Shown here one piece after another: positions 33,752 to 42,368 of a stretch of 53,803 nt of DNA. Location: the NCBI RefSeq assembly GCF_021531975.1, contig NZ_JAFBIY010000010.1, forward strand, positions 1 through 53,803. Direction: 5' to 3'. The notes under the pieces were generated by a model. The model made no database searches and was not told the origin of the DNA. It saw only the letters and a list, made by a program, of their open reading frames with translations. This DNA is from Faecalicatena contorta (GTDB taxonomy: Bacteria; Bacillota; Clostridia; Lachnospirales; Lachnospiraceae). Positions within the stretch are counted from its first letter, which is position 1, and each line of letters opens with the position of its first letter. A program made the position numbers and the translations under genes.

Positions 33752-35598
33752 TTGGTGTCTCCTTTAATTTCCGTAATAATATTCTTTATATTTTCTATAA
33801 TGGTTTCCTTGGGAGTGGTTTGTAGTTCCGGCTCTTTATAGGGTTTGCTTTCCGAAGTGGTCTGCCAGTTTTTGTCTGCTGTAAATTCTGTTAGTTCTGG
33901 TGCTTGAGACTGAGTATAAAAATTATTACCGAAGCCATTCATCCAATCGGCAGGATAAGCCAACACACTCTTAGAATCAGATGTTATATCTGCAGTGTTG
34001 TTGGGGCAGGATACATCGTTTGAATTTGTCGGTATACGTATTTCTGTATCATTCATATTAAAAATAAGGACATTTTCATTGTCTTTTTGGTGGGCAATTC
34101 CTAATATGCGGTATTTGCATTTTTTGTCCCATTTAAATATTTCGTATAATGTTGGTAAAAATGCAGCACCGGAAATTGGTTTTGGAACAGGCTGTCCATC
34201 TTTGAGACGTGACCACTGCACTTTATTTTTGGTTTCAGAGGAACATGGCCGGATAGCAAGTAGCTTTGATTTGGGGTGTATCAGCATTTCAACAAATTTA
34301 GTGCTTGGAAATTTCCGTATCGCATCTTTGTTAAAAGAAATCTGTTTATTTGAAAAAGAAACAGAAATCCGACCAACAGAGGAAAAAAATTGTCCTCTAG
34401 CAATCTCATAGTCTCTTAAATCGAAGGAACCAGCAGAAGCAGTGATTGTATCTGGCATATCCCGAGTTGTTGATTTAAGGACGCTTTGAGAAGCTTCAAA
34501 GTAGTCTGTGGCTTTAAAACCGGACCATCTTGGATTGATACTAATAAATCCACATAGAGAGCCTTCTTGTATCACGTGTAATTCTGGTAAAATCTCTTTA
34601 TTTCCATATTTTGCATTTGTAATCAATTTTTGAACAGCTATAAAATCATCTCTGGAAATAATCGCTTCGTGATGTCCGACTTTTCTGTATTGATTACGAT
34701 CTTGATTGTTTTTCCTTGATTTATGGTCAAGATAATTTGGTGTCCATGTTTTTCTTGCCAGAACGTCCCCACAGTGGCGTTCATTTTGAAGGATTTGCAA
34801 TATGGTACTGGATGACCAGACATCATTATTCTTTTTGGTTCTACAACCGAGTTCTGTCAAAGAATCAGCAATTTGTTGGGTACTGCTTCCATTCAGATAC
34901 ATATAAAAAATTAGCTGAACAATTCTTGCCTCATGTGGATTGACTACAAGATCTCCATTTTCGTCTTGGTCATATCCGAGTAGAGGAGGTGTGAGGAATA
35001 TTCCTCGACGAAAACGCATTTCAATGGAAGAATTCATGATTTCACTTTTGGTATGGCTTTCTTCCTGCGCAAGCGTTGACATGAATGAAAGAATCATTTC
35101 ACTTTTGGGATCAAGCGTATTTAAATGTTCTGTTTCAAAAAACACACCGACAGGTGGTCGGAGTGAAGAAAGTTCTCGTACATATCGGATACAGTCAACA
35201 ACGTTTCTTGCAAATCGGGATACACTTTTTGTTATGATTAAATCAATTTTTCCGGCTTCACAATCTGCAATCATTTTTTTGAATGCATCTCTGTGTTGCA
35301 GAGAAGTGCCGGAAATACCTTCGTCGGCATATATTTCTACAAGAATCCAATTTGGATTTTTATTTACTACATCCTGATAATGATTTTTCTGTAATTCGTA
35401 TGAGGATGTTTGGCGTGGATCATCCGTAGATACTCTAGCATATACAGCTACTCGCAGTTTTTTCTCAGTTTTAAAAATATCCTGTTGCGGAAGTGCTGGA
35501 ATTACTTCCAGTTCTTCTGGATCTATGCCTTTATATCTTTGACGGATTCGTGCTTTCTGTTCATCAATATTGCTGCTTCGTTCTTCACTTTCTTTCAT
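33748..35598 (-). CDS. Large serine recombinase with C-terminal extension
   Basis: A site-specific integrase of the large serine type. A resolvase-like catalytic domain (about 50-205, counting from the upstream ATG 35610) has the nucleophile Ser61 in YARVSTDD, then DEGISGTSLQHRDAF and KSVSRFARN. The recombinase domain follows (about 210-345, with PPLLGYDQDENGDLVVNP and the NERHCGD segment). The last 220 residues carry an extension that recurs in the two following genes. ATG 35598 is preferred because AAAGG is better spaced; ATG 35610 is possible. All catalytic positions appear intact, so it may be active. It leads a five-gene operon. Confidence 0.88.
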   Translation of the reverse strand: MKESEERSSNIDEQKARIRQRYKGIDPEELEVIPALPQQDIFKTEKKLRVAVYARVSTDDPRQTSSYELQKNHYQDVVNKNPNWILVEIYADEGISGTSLQHRDAFKKMIADCEAGKIDLIITKSVSRFARNVVDCIRYVRELSSLRPPVGVFFETEHLNTLDPKSEMILSFMSTLAQEESHTKSEIMNSSIEMRFRRGIFLTPPLLGYDQDENGDLVVNPHEARIVQLIFYMYLNGSSTQQIADSLTELGCRTKKNNDVWSSSTILQILQNERHCGDVLARKTWTPNYLDHKSRKNNQDRNQYRKVGHHEAIISRDDFIAVQKLITNAKYGNKEILPELHVIQEGSLCGFISINPRWSGFKATDYFEASQSVLKSTTRDMPDTITASAGSFDLRDYEIARGQFFSSVGRISVSFSNKQISFNKDAIRKFPSTKFVEMLIHPKSKLLAIRPCSSETKNKVQWSRLKDGQPVPKPISGAAFLPTLYEIFKWDKKCKYRILGIAHQKDNENVLIFNMNDTEIRIPTNSNDVSCPNNTADITSDSKSVLAYPADWMNGFGNNFYTQSQAPELTEFTADKNWQTTSESKPYKEPELQTTPKETIIENIKNIITEIKGDTK

Positions 35599-35649
35599 CA
35601 GTAGAGACATCCTTTGTAGTTGATATAAATATCATAGGATTTTTTTGCT

Positions 35650-35694
35650 GAAAAAGACATAAACCATCAGTTAAGTGATTAACGGATGGTTTAT
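35650..35694 (-). terminator. Hairpin between the XRE gene and the recombinase
   Basis: ATAAACCATC (35659-35668) pairs with GATGGTTTAT (35685-35694), with GTTAA/TTAAC inside. On the minus strand it is followed by GTCTTTTTC. It would end the XRE transcript before the recombinase operon. Confidence 0.65.
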
Positions 35695-35727
35695 GAAGAA
35701 ATGGTTATTTGATTGTTATTGAATGAT

Positions 35728-36117
35728 TTAATAATCATTCGAGTTATCAGTATCGAAATTATGTCTCGTGGATAGATGCCAATCATTGATTCGCAAAATG
35801 TTCTTTATGGCTGAAAGAACCTCGAATATGTAACGTTTTTCGGTGCTGGTGCAATCTGCCATTAGTAAATCAATATCAGTTTGATATTCCGTAGGATTGT
35901 ATAATAAGTTCCCGTAGAGTAGCTCATCAATAGTAATTTCAAGAGCATTACTTATCTTGATTAAAGATTTTAAACTGGGTTTACGCTTAGCATTTTCTAT
36001 ATAGCTTATATAAACAGTAGAAAGATCAGCGAGTTCAGCCAGTTCCTCGGCAGATAAACCTCGTTGTTTGCGGGTTTCCCTTATGCGTTTGCCTATAAGT
36101 GCATAATTTATTTCCAT
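35728..36117 (-). CDS. XRE family repressor, 129 aa
   Basis: A Cro/CI-type DNA-binding protein. The HTH is at residues 7-65: IRETRKQRGLSAEELAELADLSTVYISYIENAKRKPSLKSLIKISNAL. The C-terminal part is short, with no protease or sensor domain seen. GGAGGTGAGG precedes ATG 36117. It faces the rightward genes across a divergent region with a CTATACAA/TTGTATAG palindrome, the likely operator. It may control both the recombinase operon behind it and the rightward genes. Confidence 0.88.
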   Translation of the reverse strand: MEINYALIGKRIRETRKQRGLSAEELAELADLSTVYISYIENAKRKPSLKSLIKISNALEITIDELLYGNLLYNPTEYQTDIDLLMADCTSTEKRYIFEVLSAIKNILRINDWHLSTRHNFDTDNSNDY

Positions 36118-36181
36118 CTCCTCACCTCCTTTCCATCACAACTTGACATTTTCATGTTGTAGATAGAAAAAAAATGGTGAG

Positions 36182-36207
36182 CTATACAATAGCAATTAGT
36201 TGTATAG
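36182..36207. promoter_or_regulatory. Palindrome in the divergent control region
   Basis: CTATACAA (36182-36189) and TTGTATAG (36200-36207) are perfect inverted arms 10 bases apart, 65-90 bases upstream of the XRE start. This is the likely repressor operator. Confidence 0.6.
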
Positions 36208-36340
36208 AGAGAAGTATACCATATGTATATAGTAAAAAGAAGATTGTCGATTAATGGGGAAAAAAGACGATATGTTGTAATTGAAGAATAGTGAAAAAAA
36301 GGTTATCATTTGTGTATTATAAAATATGGGAGGAAAATAC

Positions 36341-36556
36341 ATGACCGATAATGAGGAAATCAAAGCACTGAAGGAATTGGAGGAAATAGGAAGAATACTG
36401 AGAGATTGTAAATGGAAGTTCCGGCAGATGTGTCAAGGAAATAAAATGATAAAGGGTTCGACAGTATTGGAACTATATGATAAAATTGAGAAGGTACAAA
36501 GAGAATATGAGCGCTTAGACAGTAGATTGACAGCAATGGAGTACAATATCATATAG
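36341..36556 (+). CDS. Hypothetical protein, 71 aa
   Basis: A small, charged, wholly helical protein, probably a coiled coil (LKELEEIGRILRDCKWKFRQM and YDKIEKVQREYERLDSRL). No family was recognised. ATG 36341 follows GGGAGG by 7 bases. It is the first rightward gene opposite the XRE repressor, a place where phage-like elements keep Cro-like or antirepressor proteins; that role is not shown by the sequence. Confidence 0.55.
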   Translation: MTDNEEIKALKELEEIGRILRDCKWKFRQMCQGNKMIKGSTVLELYDKIEKVQREYERLDSRLTAMEYNII

Positions 36557-36628
36557 TGCTATTTTTTTTGAACAAATACTTCTGTTTCCCTTAGTAAATA
36601 CTTGCAAGATACATCTCTAATATTTTTG

Positions 36629-36664
36629 CCGATTAGTAGGTACAATTAGAGTAACTACTATCGG
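36629..36664. promoter_or_regulatory. Inverted repeat before the second XRE gene
   Basis: CCGATTAGTAG and CTACTATCGG are near-perfect inverted arms 15 bases apart, ending 18 bases before the TTG start at 36682. Likely an autoregulatory operator. Confidence 0.5.
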
Positions 36665-36681
36665 AAAAGAGGTGTATTTAC

Positions 36682-37002
36682 TTGCGTACAGAGGATTATA
36701 TTGCAGACAATATTATAGCTTTGTGCAAAAAACGTGATATGAGTAAATATCGGTTGTCACAACTGACGGGTATATCTCAATCTTCGATTGGAAAAATCAT
36801 TGCTAAAGAAAGTCTACCAACAATGCCTACTGTGGAAAAAATATGTGATGCACTGGGAGTAACTATGGCTCAGTTCTTTGCAGGGAAGGACGTTCCAGTA
36901 TATTTATCTGAGTCACAACAAGAAGTCCTAAAAATTTGGGATGGTCTTGACGAAAAAGAACAAGCAGTAGTGATGTCTATGCTCCGAGGACTTCAGAAAT
37001 AA
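36682..37002 (+). CDS. XRE family regulator, 106 aa
   Basis: A small HTH protein. Residues 9-65 form a Cro/CI-type domain (LCKKRDMSKYRLSQLTGISQSSIGKI...TVEKICDALGV). The tail of about 40 residues ends in a DEKEQAVVMSMLRGLQK helix typical of many Firmicutes repressors. The start is TTG 36682 with AAAGAGGTG upstream. It sits just before the restriction-modification gene region and could act like a controller protein. An inverted repeat precedes it. Confidence 0.85.
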   Translation: MRTEDYIADNIIALCKKRDMSKYRLSQLTGISQSSIGKIIAKESLPTMPTVEKICDALGVTMAQFFAGKDVPVYLSESQQEVLKIWDGLDEKEQAVVMSMLRGLQK

Positions 37003-37060
37003 GGGAAACAGTTGTAACGAAAATGTTGACTGTTTCTTTTTTTATGGGTAGGTGGAGATT

Positions 37061-37537
37061 ATGTTGATTGAAAAGAGATATTTTGATATTGCAAAACGTG
37101 AAGATGAAGAAATAGAAATGGAGCTGGAAGCTGAAAAAGCAAAAATGACCGAAGAAGAAAAATTAGAAGAAAAAAAACAGCATGAAGCAGAGGTGAAAGA
37201 AATCATCCGTAAAGCGGAAGAAAAGATGAAAAAACATAAGAAGATTCCTGATTCTAAGAAAATTGTTGAGTTTACATTTTTACAAAAGGCTGCATTGGAA
37301 ATCGCAGAACATATGAGTATGAATATAAAAACTGAGCGTAAAGAAGATGATTTATGGGGAACTATTGAACTTTCATTCGATAAAATGTGGTTTTTGGATT
37401 CAACACCGCCTGAATGGGTAGAGACATGGAATACTCTGTTAAAAGAAGCACATAGCGTATATATTGAAATACGGGATAATATGATCGTGTATCAGTATTC
37501 CTATGATTTATCCAGAGAAGTAATTAATGAGTGCTAA
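37061..37537 (+). CDS. Hypothetical protein, 158 aa, coiled-coil N terminus
   Basis: Not recognised. Residues about 12-65 are a Glu/Lys-rich coiled coil. The C-terminal 90 residues look like a small mixed alpha/beta domain with WGTIELSFDKMWFLDSTPPEWVETW. ATG 37061 follows GGTGGAG. It lies between an XRE regulator and the restriction-modification enzyme, so it may belong to the defence module; there is no motif for nuclease or protease activity. Confidence 0.5.
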   Translation: MLIEKRYFDIAKREDEEIEMELEAEKAKMTEEEKLEEKKQHEAEVKEIIRKAEEKMKKHKKIPDSKKIVEFTFLQKAALEIAEHMSMNIKTERKEDDLWGTIELSFDKMWFLDSTPPEWVETWNTLLKEAHSVYIEIRDNMIVYQYSYDLSREVINEC

Positions 37538-37634
37538 TTAGAGGATAAAATCAATACGTTAATAATATTATGGTAGCTGCATTTTTATGCGTATTTTCGC
37601 CAACATAGAGATAGGATAATGAATGACGGGATTA

Positions 37635-37677
37635 TTGCTTCGTGGTATACTGTAAATATAATATTTTGGAAAATATT
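37635..37677 (+). promoter_or_regulatory. Promoter and palindrome of the restriction-modification gene
   Basis: TTGCTT (37635-37640) and TATAAT (37657-37662) are 16 bases apart. A perfect dyad AATATTTT-GG-AAAATATT (37660-37677) covers the -10 and the transcription start, so a bound repressor would shut the promoter. Confidence 0.6.
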
Positions 37678-37719
37678 CGGAGATAAAAGAGATATACGAT
37701 TATTTAGGAGGTAGTTGGC

Positions 37720-40533
37720 ATGACAGATGCAGAACAAAGAGAGGCTGCCCGTCAGTTTGTAAATCGGTGGATTGGGAAAGGTAAAGAGGATGAAGATGGT
37801 CGTTCTTATTGGATAGATCTGTTGTCGAATGTTTTGGGAATGGACAATATTACAGAACGCCTTAATTTTGAAAAAAAAGTAGTTGTTGATGGTAATACGA
37901 AACGTATTGATGTATATATTCCGGAAACCAGAGTAATTATTGAACAGAAAAGTCTCGGAAAAGCATTGGATCAGAAAATACGTAATTCAGGAGAAATTGA
38001 CCTTACTCCATTTGAACAGGCTGACAGATACAATAGCAAGCTGACATTTGATGAAAGAGCCAGATGGATTGTTACATCCAATTTTGCTGAGATTTGGATT
38101 TATGACATGAACCAGAAACAGCCAGAGCCGACTAAGATTGCATTGGATGAATTACAGAGTAAATATCCACTTTTGGATTTTCTTGTAAAAAAAGAGGTTA
38201 AGACAATCTCACGTGAAATGGAAGTTTCTATCAAAGCCGGAGACATTGTAGGTTTGATCTATGATGCATTCTTGAAGCAGTATCGAATTCCAGATATCAA
38301 AGAGAGGGATGAAAAATCAGAACAGAGAGAAAAAAGAGAGCATAAGCTGAAAAGCTTGAATGCACTCTGTGTACGGATTGTTTTCTGTCTTTATGCGGAG
38401 GATGCGGGCATTTTTGGAAAGAGAAATATGTTCCATGATTATTTGGAAGCATATGAAGTAAAAGATTGCCGACGAGCATTGATAGAGTTATTTAAGACTC
38501 TGGATACTCCGGTAGCGGAACGAGATGAGTATTTGGAGGAAGATCTTGCCCAGTTCCCGTATGTAAACGGAGGGCTGTTTGCAGATGAGACGATTGAGAT
38601 ACCACCTTTCACAGAAGAGATTAAGCAGCTTCTCCTTACAAAAGCTTCCGAAGATTTTAATTGGAGAGACATTTCCCCGACCATTTTTGGTGCAGTATTT
38701 GAATCTACATTAAATCCGGAAACTCGACGTTCTGGAGGAATGCACTATACATCTATTGAAAATATTCATAAAGTAATTGATCCGCTGTTTCTGGATGATT
38801 TACAAAATGAATTCCAAGAGATTCTGCAGATACAAGTGAAACGTACCAGAGATAAAAAGCTGGAAGAGTTTCAGAATAAATTGGCTTCACTCACATTTCT
38901 TGATCCTGCCTGTGGTTCCGGAAACTTTCTAACGGAAACGTATTTGTCACTCAGACGGTTAGAGAATGATGTAATTAGAGAAAAAGTTGGCGGACAGATG
39001 ACTCTGGGGGAAGTACATAACCCGATAAAAGTATCTATACAGCAGTTCTACGGAATAGAAATTAATGATTTTGCAGTGACAGTAGCAAAAACTGCATTGT
39101 GGATTGCGGAATCACAGATGCTAGAAGAAACCAAAAATATTCTATATGGTTTTAATGATGATTTTTTGCCTTTAAAAACATATGTAAATATCACAGAGGG
39201 AAACGCATTAAGAATGGATTGGAATGATGTAATTTTATCCGATCAATTATCTTATATAATGGGTAATCCTCCATTCGTTGGAGCAAGATGGATGTCATTA
39301 GAACAGAAGAGAGATGTTGAAAATATTTTTAAAGGTTGGAAAAGTATAGGAAACCTTGATTATGTAAGTTGTTGGTACAAAAAGGCGGCTGATTATATCG
39401 GAAATAATAATATTAGAGCAGCGCTAGTATCAACAAATTCAATAACTCAAGGAGAAAGCGTTTCTATTCTTTGGAAACCGCTTTTTGAATCAGGAATTCA
39501 TATTGATTTTGCATATAGAACTTTTGTCTGGGATAGTGAAGCATCAATCAAAGCGCATGTTCATTGTGTTATTGTTGGATTTAGTAGATTCATAAATAGG
39601 ATTCCCAAAAAGATTTATTCTGAAGGGGAAACGGTCTATGCACATAACATTAATGGATACCTATTAGATGCGGAAAGCATATTCATTGAAAAAAGGATGA
39701 AACCATTATGTAATGTTCCAGAGATTGCTTTAGGTGGTCAAGCTATTGATGGAGGCTTTTTGATATTAACCGAAGAGGAAAAGGAGGAATTAATAAAATG
39801 TGAACCACAGGCAGCTCCATTTCTAAGACATTATATGATGGGTAAAGACTTTATTGATAGAAAACCGAGATATTGCATTTGGCTTGTTGGTGCTGATCCC
39901 GGATTATTAAAAAAATGTCCGTTAGTATTGGAGCGTGTAAATAAGGTTCGTGAATTTAGACTTAGTAGCACAAGAGCTAATACAAAAAAAGCAGCTGAAA
40001 ACCCTACATTATTTGCATCGATTCTTGAACACAAAAACCAGTATATTGCAATCCCGAAGGTGTCTTCTCAAAATAGGAGATATATTCCTATGGATTATTT
40101 AAATGGAGAAATTATTCCTGGGGATAAATTGTTTACTATGCCAGATGCTTCGTTATATGAGTTCGGGATACTAATGTCTAATGTTCATATGGCATGGACG
40201 CGAGCGGTATGTGGAAGATTAAAAAGCGATTATAGTTATTCAAATACCATAGTATATAATAATTTCCCATGGCCTTCACCAACAGAAGAACAACAGAGAA
40301 AAATTGAAAATACAGCACAAGCAATTTTGGATGCAAGAGCATTATATCCCAATAGTAATCTTGCGGCGTTATATGATCCGTTGACAATGCCAACAGAGTT
40401 ACGGAGAGCACACACCTTAAATGATAAAGCAGTCATGGCTGCTTATGGATTTAGCACAAAAATGACAGAAGCAACCTGTGTGACAGAATTGCTAAATTTA
40501 TATCAGAGAATGCTTCAGGAGAAGGAAAAATAA
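37720..40533 (+). CDS. Type IIG restriction-modification enzyme, MmeI-like
   Basis: One 937-aa chain that both cuts and methylates DNA. The N-terminal PD-(D/E)XK nuclease shows Asp64 (RIDVY) and Glu75-x-Lys77 (IEQKS), the MmeI pattern. A helical connector (about 160-330) leads to an N6-adenine methyltransferase with the SAM motif DPACGSGNFL (about 394) and catalytic NPPFVG (Asn516). The target-recognition region is about 610-860. Length and domain order match the MmeI/type IIL group. GGAGG precedes ATG 37720. Both active sites look intact. The same fold is also labelled class I DNA methyltransferase; the nuclease motif favours restriction. Confidence 0.88.
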   Translation: MTDAEQREAARQFVNRWIGKGKEDEDGRSYWIDLLSNVLGMDNITERLNFEKKVVVDGNTKRIDVYIPETRVIIEQKSLGKALDQKIRNSGEIDLTPFEQADRYNSKLTFDERARWIVTSNFAEIWIYDMNQKQPEPTKIALDELQSKYPLLDFLVKKEVKTISREMEVSIKAGDIVGLIYDAFLKQYRIPDIKERDEKSEQREKREHKLKSLNALCVRIVFCLYAEDAGIFGKRNMFHDYLEAYEVKDCRRALIELFKTLDTPVAERDEYLEEDLAQFPYVNGGLFADETIEIPPFTEEIKQLLLTKASEDFNWRDISPTIFGAVFESTLNPETRRSGGMHYTSIENIHKVIDPLFLDDLQNEFQEILQIQVKRTRDKKLEEFQNKLASLTFLDPACGSGNFLTETYLSLRRLENDVIREKVGGQMTLGEVHNPIKVSIQQFYGIEINDFAVTVAKTALWIAESQMLEETKNILYGFNDDFLPLKTYVNITEGNALRMDWNDVILSDQLSYIMGNPPFVGARWMSLEQKRDVENIFKGWKSIGNLDYVSCWYKKAADYIGNNNIRAALVSTNSITQGESVSILWKPLFESGIHIDFAYRTFVWDSEASIKAHVHCVIVGFSRFINRIPKKIYSEGETVYAHNINGYLLDAESIFIEKRMKPLCNVPEIALGGQAIDGGFLILTEEEKEELIKCEPQAAPFLRHYMMGKDFIDRKPRYCIWLVGADPGLLKKCPLVLERVNKVREFRLSSTRANTKKAAENPTLFASILEHKNQYIAIPKVSSQNRRYIPMDYLNGEIIPGDKLFTMPDASLYEFGILMSNVHMAWTRAVCGRLKSDYSYSNTIVYNNFPWPSPTEEQQRKIENTAQAILDARALYPNSNLAALYDPLTMPTELRRAHTLNDKAVMAAYGFSTKMTEATCVTELLNLYQRMLQEKEK

Positions 40534-40587
40534 TGGATAGGCACATTTTATAGAAATTATTCATCGGGTGAGGAGTAAAGAGGATAC

Positions 40588-42333
40588 ATGGATGCACATA
40601 AAGCATTAATTACTAATATTTTTAATAATTCTACGTTAGTAGAAGTTCCATTTTTTCAGAGGTCTTATGTGTGGAAAGAGGATCTCTGGGCTAGACTTCT
40701 TGAAGATATGGAATTTGTAGTAAAAACGAAAAAACCACATTTTTTGGGTTCTATTATTTTAAAAGAAGGTCGAAAACCAAAACAAGGTGAGAATTTTGCT
40801 GATTGCAGGACCATAGTGGACGGACAGCAGCGATTAACTACTTTCTTGATTTTTATGAAAGTGCTTTGCTTAAAATTAAAACAGACAGCATTATTTGATT
40901 GCCAGTTTAGAATTATGGGACAAATGATTGCGCTTAGACATGGAAGAAATGATATACGAGCTTTTGAAAAAATAATGTCGTTGGATAAAGCAGAAAAAAT
41001 TGATAATCCGGAGCCTACTTCTAGGATAATTGGTGCGTTTAATTATTTTGTGGAACATATTGATGAAAGTAAACTGGATATCATGACCATCTTTGTAAAT
41101 ACTCAATTTGTTCGAATTGACTTGGATGCAGATGAAGATGAACAACAGATTTTTGATACAATTAATTCCTTAGGTGTAAATCTCACCACATCTGAATTGT
41201 TGAAAAATTATTTCTTTAATCGAGAGACGGTTGGGGAATATGATAAAAAATGGGCAGATGTATTTGAGCAAGATGCTGATACGAAAATTTATTGGGATAA
41301 AGAGATTGAAACTGGACGAATAAAAAGAGCGGTTATTGATATTTTCTTTGATTCGTATTTTCAATTGTTCATTCAGGATAAAAAATATAATATTTCAAAT
41401 GAAGATAAACTTATGTATTCCAGAGTAGATCGGCTTGCTCAGTCTTATCAACATTTTATCAATACATATTGTGATGGCAATAAAAATATTGTGTTGGATC
41501 AGATGAAAGATTATGCAGAATGTTTCAGAAGTAACTTGAAACCAGATCAATGTGAAATGAGTATTCCTAAGGAAGAAAGTATAGAGCGGATAAATGTTGT
41601 GATTTTTGGATTGAAGAATACGACGATGATTCCCTACATCTTGTATATTGCAAAAAATGTTCAAGATAAAACTGAACTTGATAAGATGTACGGAATTTTG
41701 GAAAGTTACATAATGCGAAGAGTTGTGGTTCATGCCTCAACCAAAAATTATAACAATCTTTTCACATCGCTAATTTTGAATAAAGTGTTAGATTCCCAGA
41801 CTTTAATTTCACGTCTAAAGGGAAATGGAGATGCAACTACATATTGCCCAGACGATAGTGAGTTAAAAATTGGTTTTGAATCATCAAAACTTGTAAATCT
41901 TCAGTCCAAAGGAATTATTTATTTGATAGAAAGCAAAATTCGTCCGGATAACAGTTCTACTGCATTACTTGGATTCAATAATTATAGTTTAGAACATTTA
42001 ATGCCGAAGAAGTGGAGAAATAATTGGGGAAGTTGTGCTTCAGAAGATGAAGAGAAAAAACGAGATTCAATATTATTGACTTTGGGTAATCTGGCTATTA
42101 TTCCGCAGGCATTGAATGCATCTATACGTGATGCTGCATGGAATGTAAAAAAGATAGGAAAAGGACAAAATAAACCAGGGTTACTTTTATGCGCAAGTGG
42201 GCTGTGTACATTGCACAATGTTCTTCAAAAGAATATTTGGGATGAAAGTGAAATTGAAAATCGAGCAGATTGGCTCTTAACACAAGCAAAGAATATTTGG
42301 AAAATAGTAAACGCCTCAGAGCATGTACCTTGA
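40588..42333 (+). CDS. DUF262/DUF1524 protein (GmrSD-like defence nuclease)
   Basis: A 581-aa protein with the two halves of GmrSD-type enzymes. The DUF262 part has VPFFQRSYVWKEDLWARLLEDM (about 19-40) and VDGQQRLTTF (about 76-85), the nucleotide-binding ParB-like motif. The C-terminal DUF1524 part has NYSLEHLMPKKWRNNW, an HNH-like nuclease core. GmrSD cuts phage DNA with modified bases. It starts 54 bases after the MmeI-like gene, so the two probably form one defence operon. An IS66 element begins at or just before its stop, so the last few residues may be altered. Confidence 0.85.
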   Translation: MDAHKALITNIFNNSTLVEVPFFQRSYVWKEDLWARLLEDMEFVVKTKKPHFLGSIILKEGRKPKQGENFADCRTIVDGQQRLTTFLIFMKVLCLKLKQTALFDCQFRIMGQMIALRHGRNDIRAFEKIMSLDKAEKIDNPEPTSRIIGAFNYFVEHIDESKLDIMTIFVNTQFVRIDLDADEDEQQIFDTINSLGVNLTTSELLKNYFFNRETVGEYDKKWADVFEQDADTKIYWDKEIETGRIKRAVIDIFFDSYFQLFIQDKKYNISNEDKLMYSRVDRLAQSYQHFINTYCDGNKNIVLDQMKDYAECFRSNLKPDQCEMSIPKEESIERINVVIFGLKNTTMIPYILYIAKNVQDKTELDKMYGILESYIMRRVVVHASTKNYNNLFTSLILNKVLDSQTLISRLKGNGDATTYCPDDSELKIGFESSKLVNLQSKGIIYLIESKIRPDNSSTALLGFNNYSLEHLMPKKWRNNWGSCASEDEEKKRDSILLTLGNLAIIPQALNASIRDAAWNVKKIGKGQNKPGLLLCASGLCTLHNVLQKNIWDESEIENRADWLLTQAKNIWKIVNASEHVP

Positions 42334-42340
42334 CATACAA

Positions 42341-42360
42341 TGGGCTGCCTTTGCAGCCCA
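42341..42360. terminator. Hairpin at the left end of IS66
   Basis: TGGGCTGC and GCAGCCCA form a perfect 8-bp stem around CTTT, followed by AATAAATAG. It lies between the DUF262 stop and the transposase stop and may end converging transcripts. Its stem and tail resemble the second hairpin of the 17241 repeats (TGGGCT...GCCCAATAA). Confidence 0.55.
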
Positions 42361-42368
42361 ATAAATAG

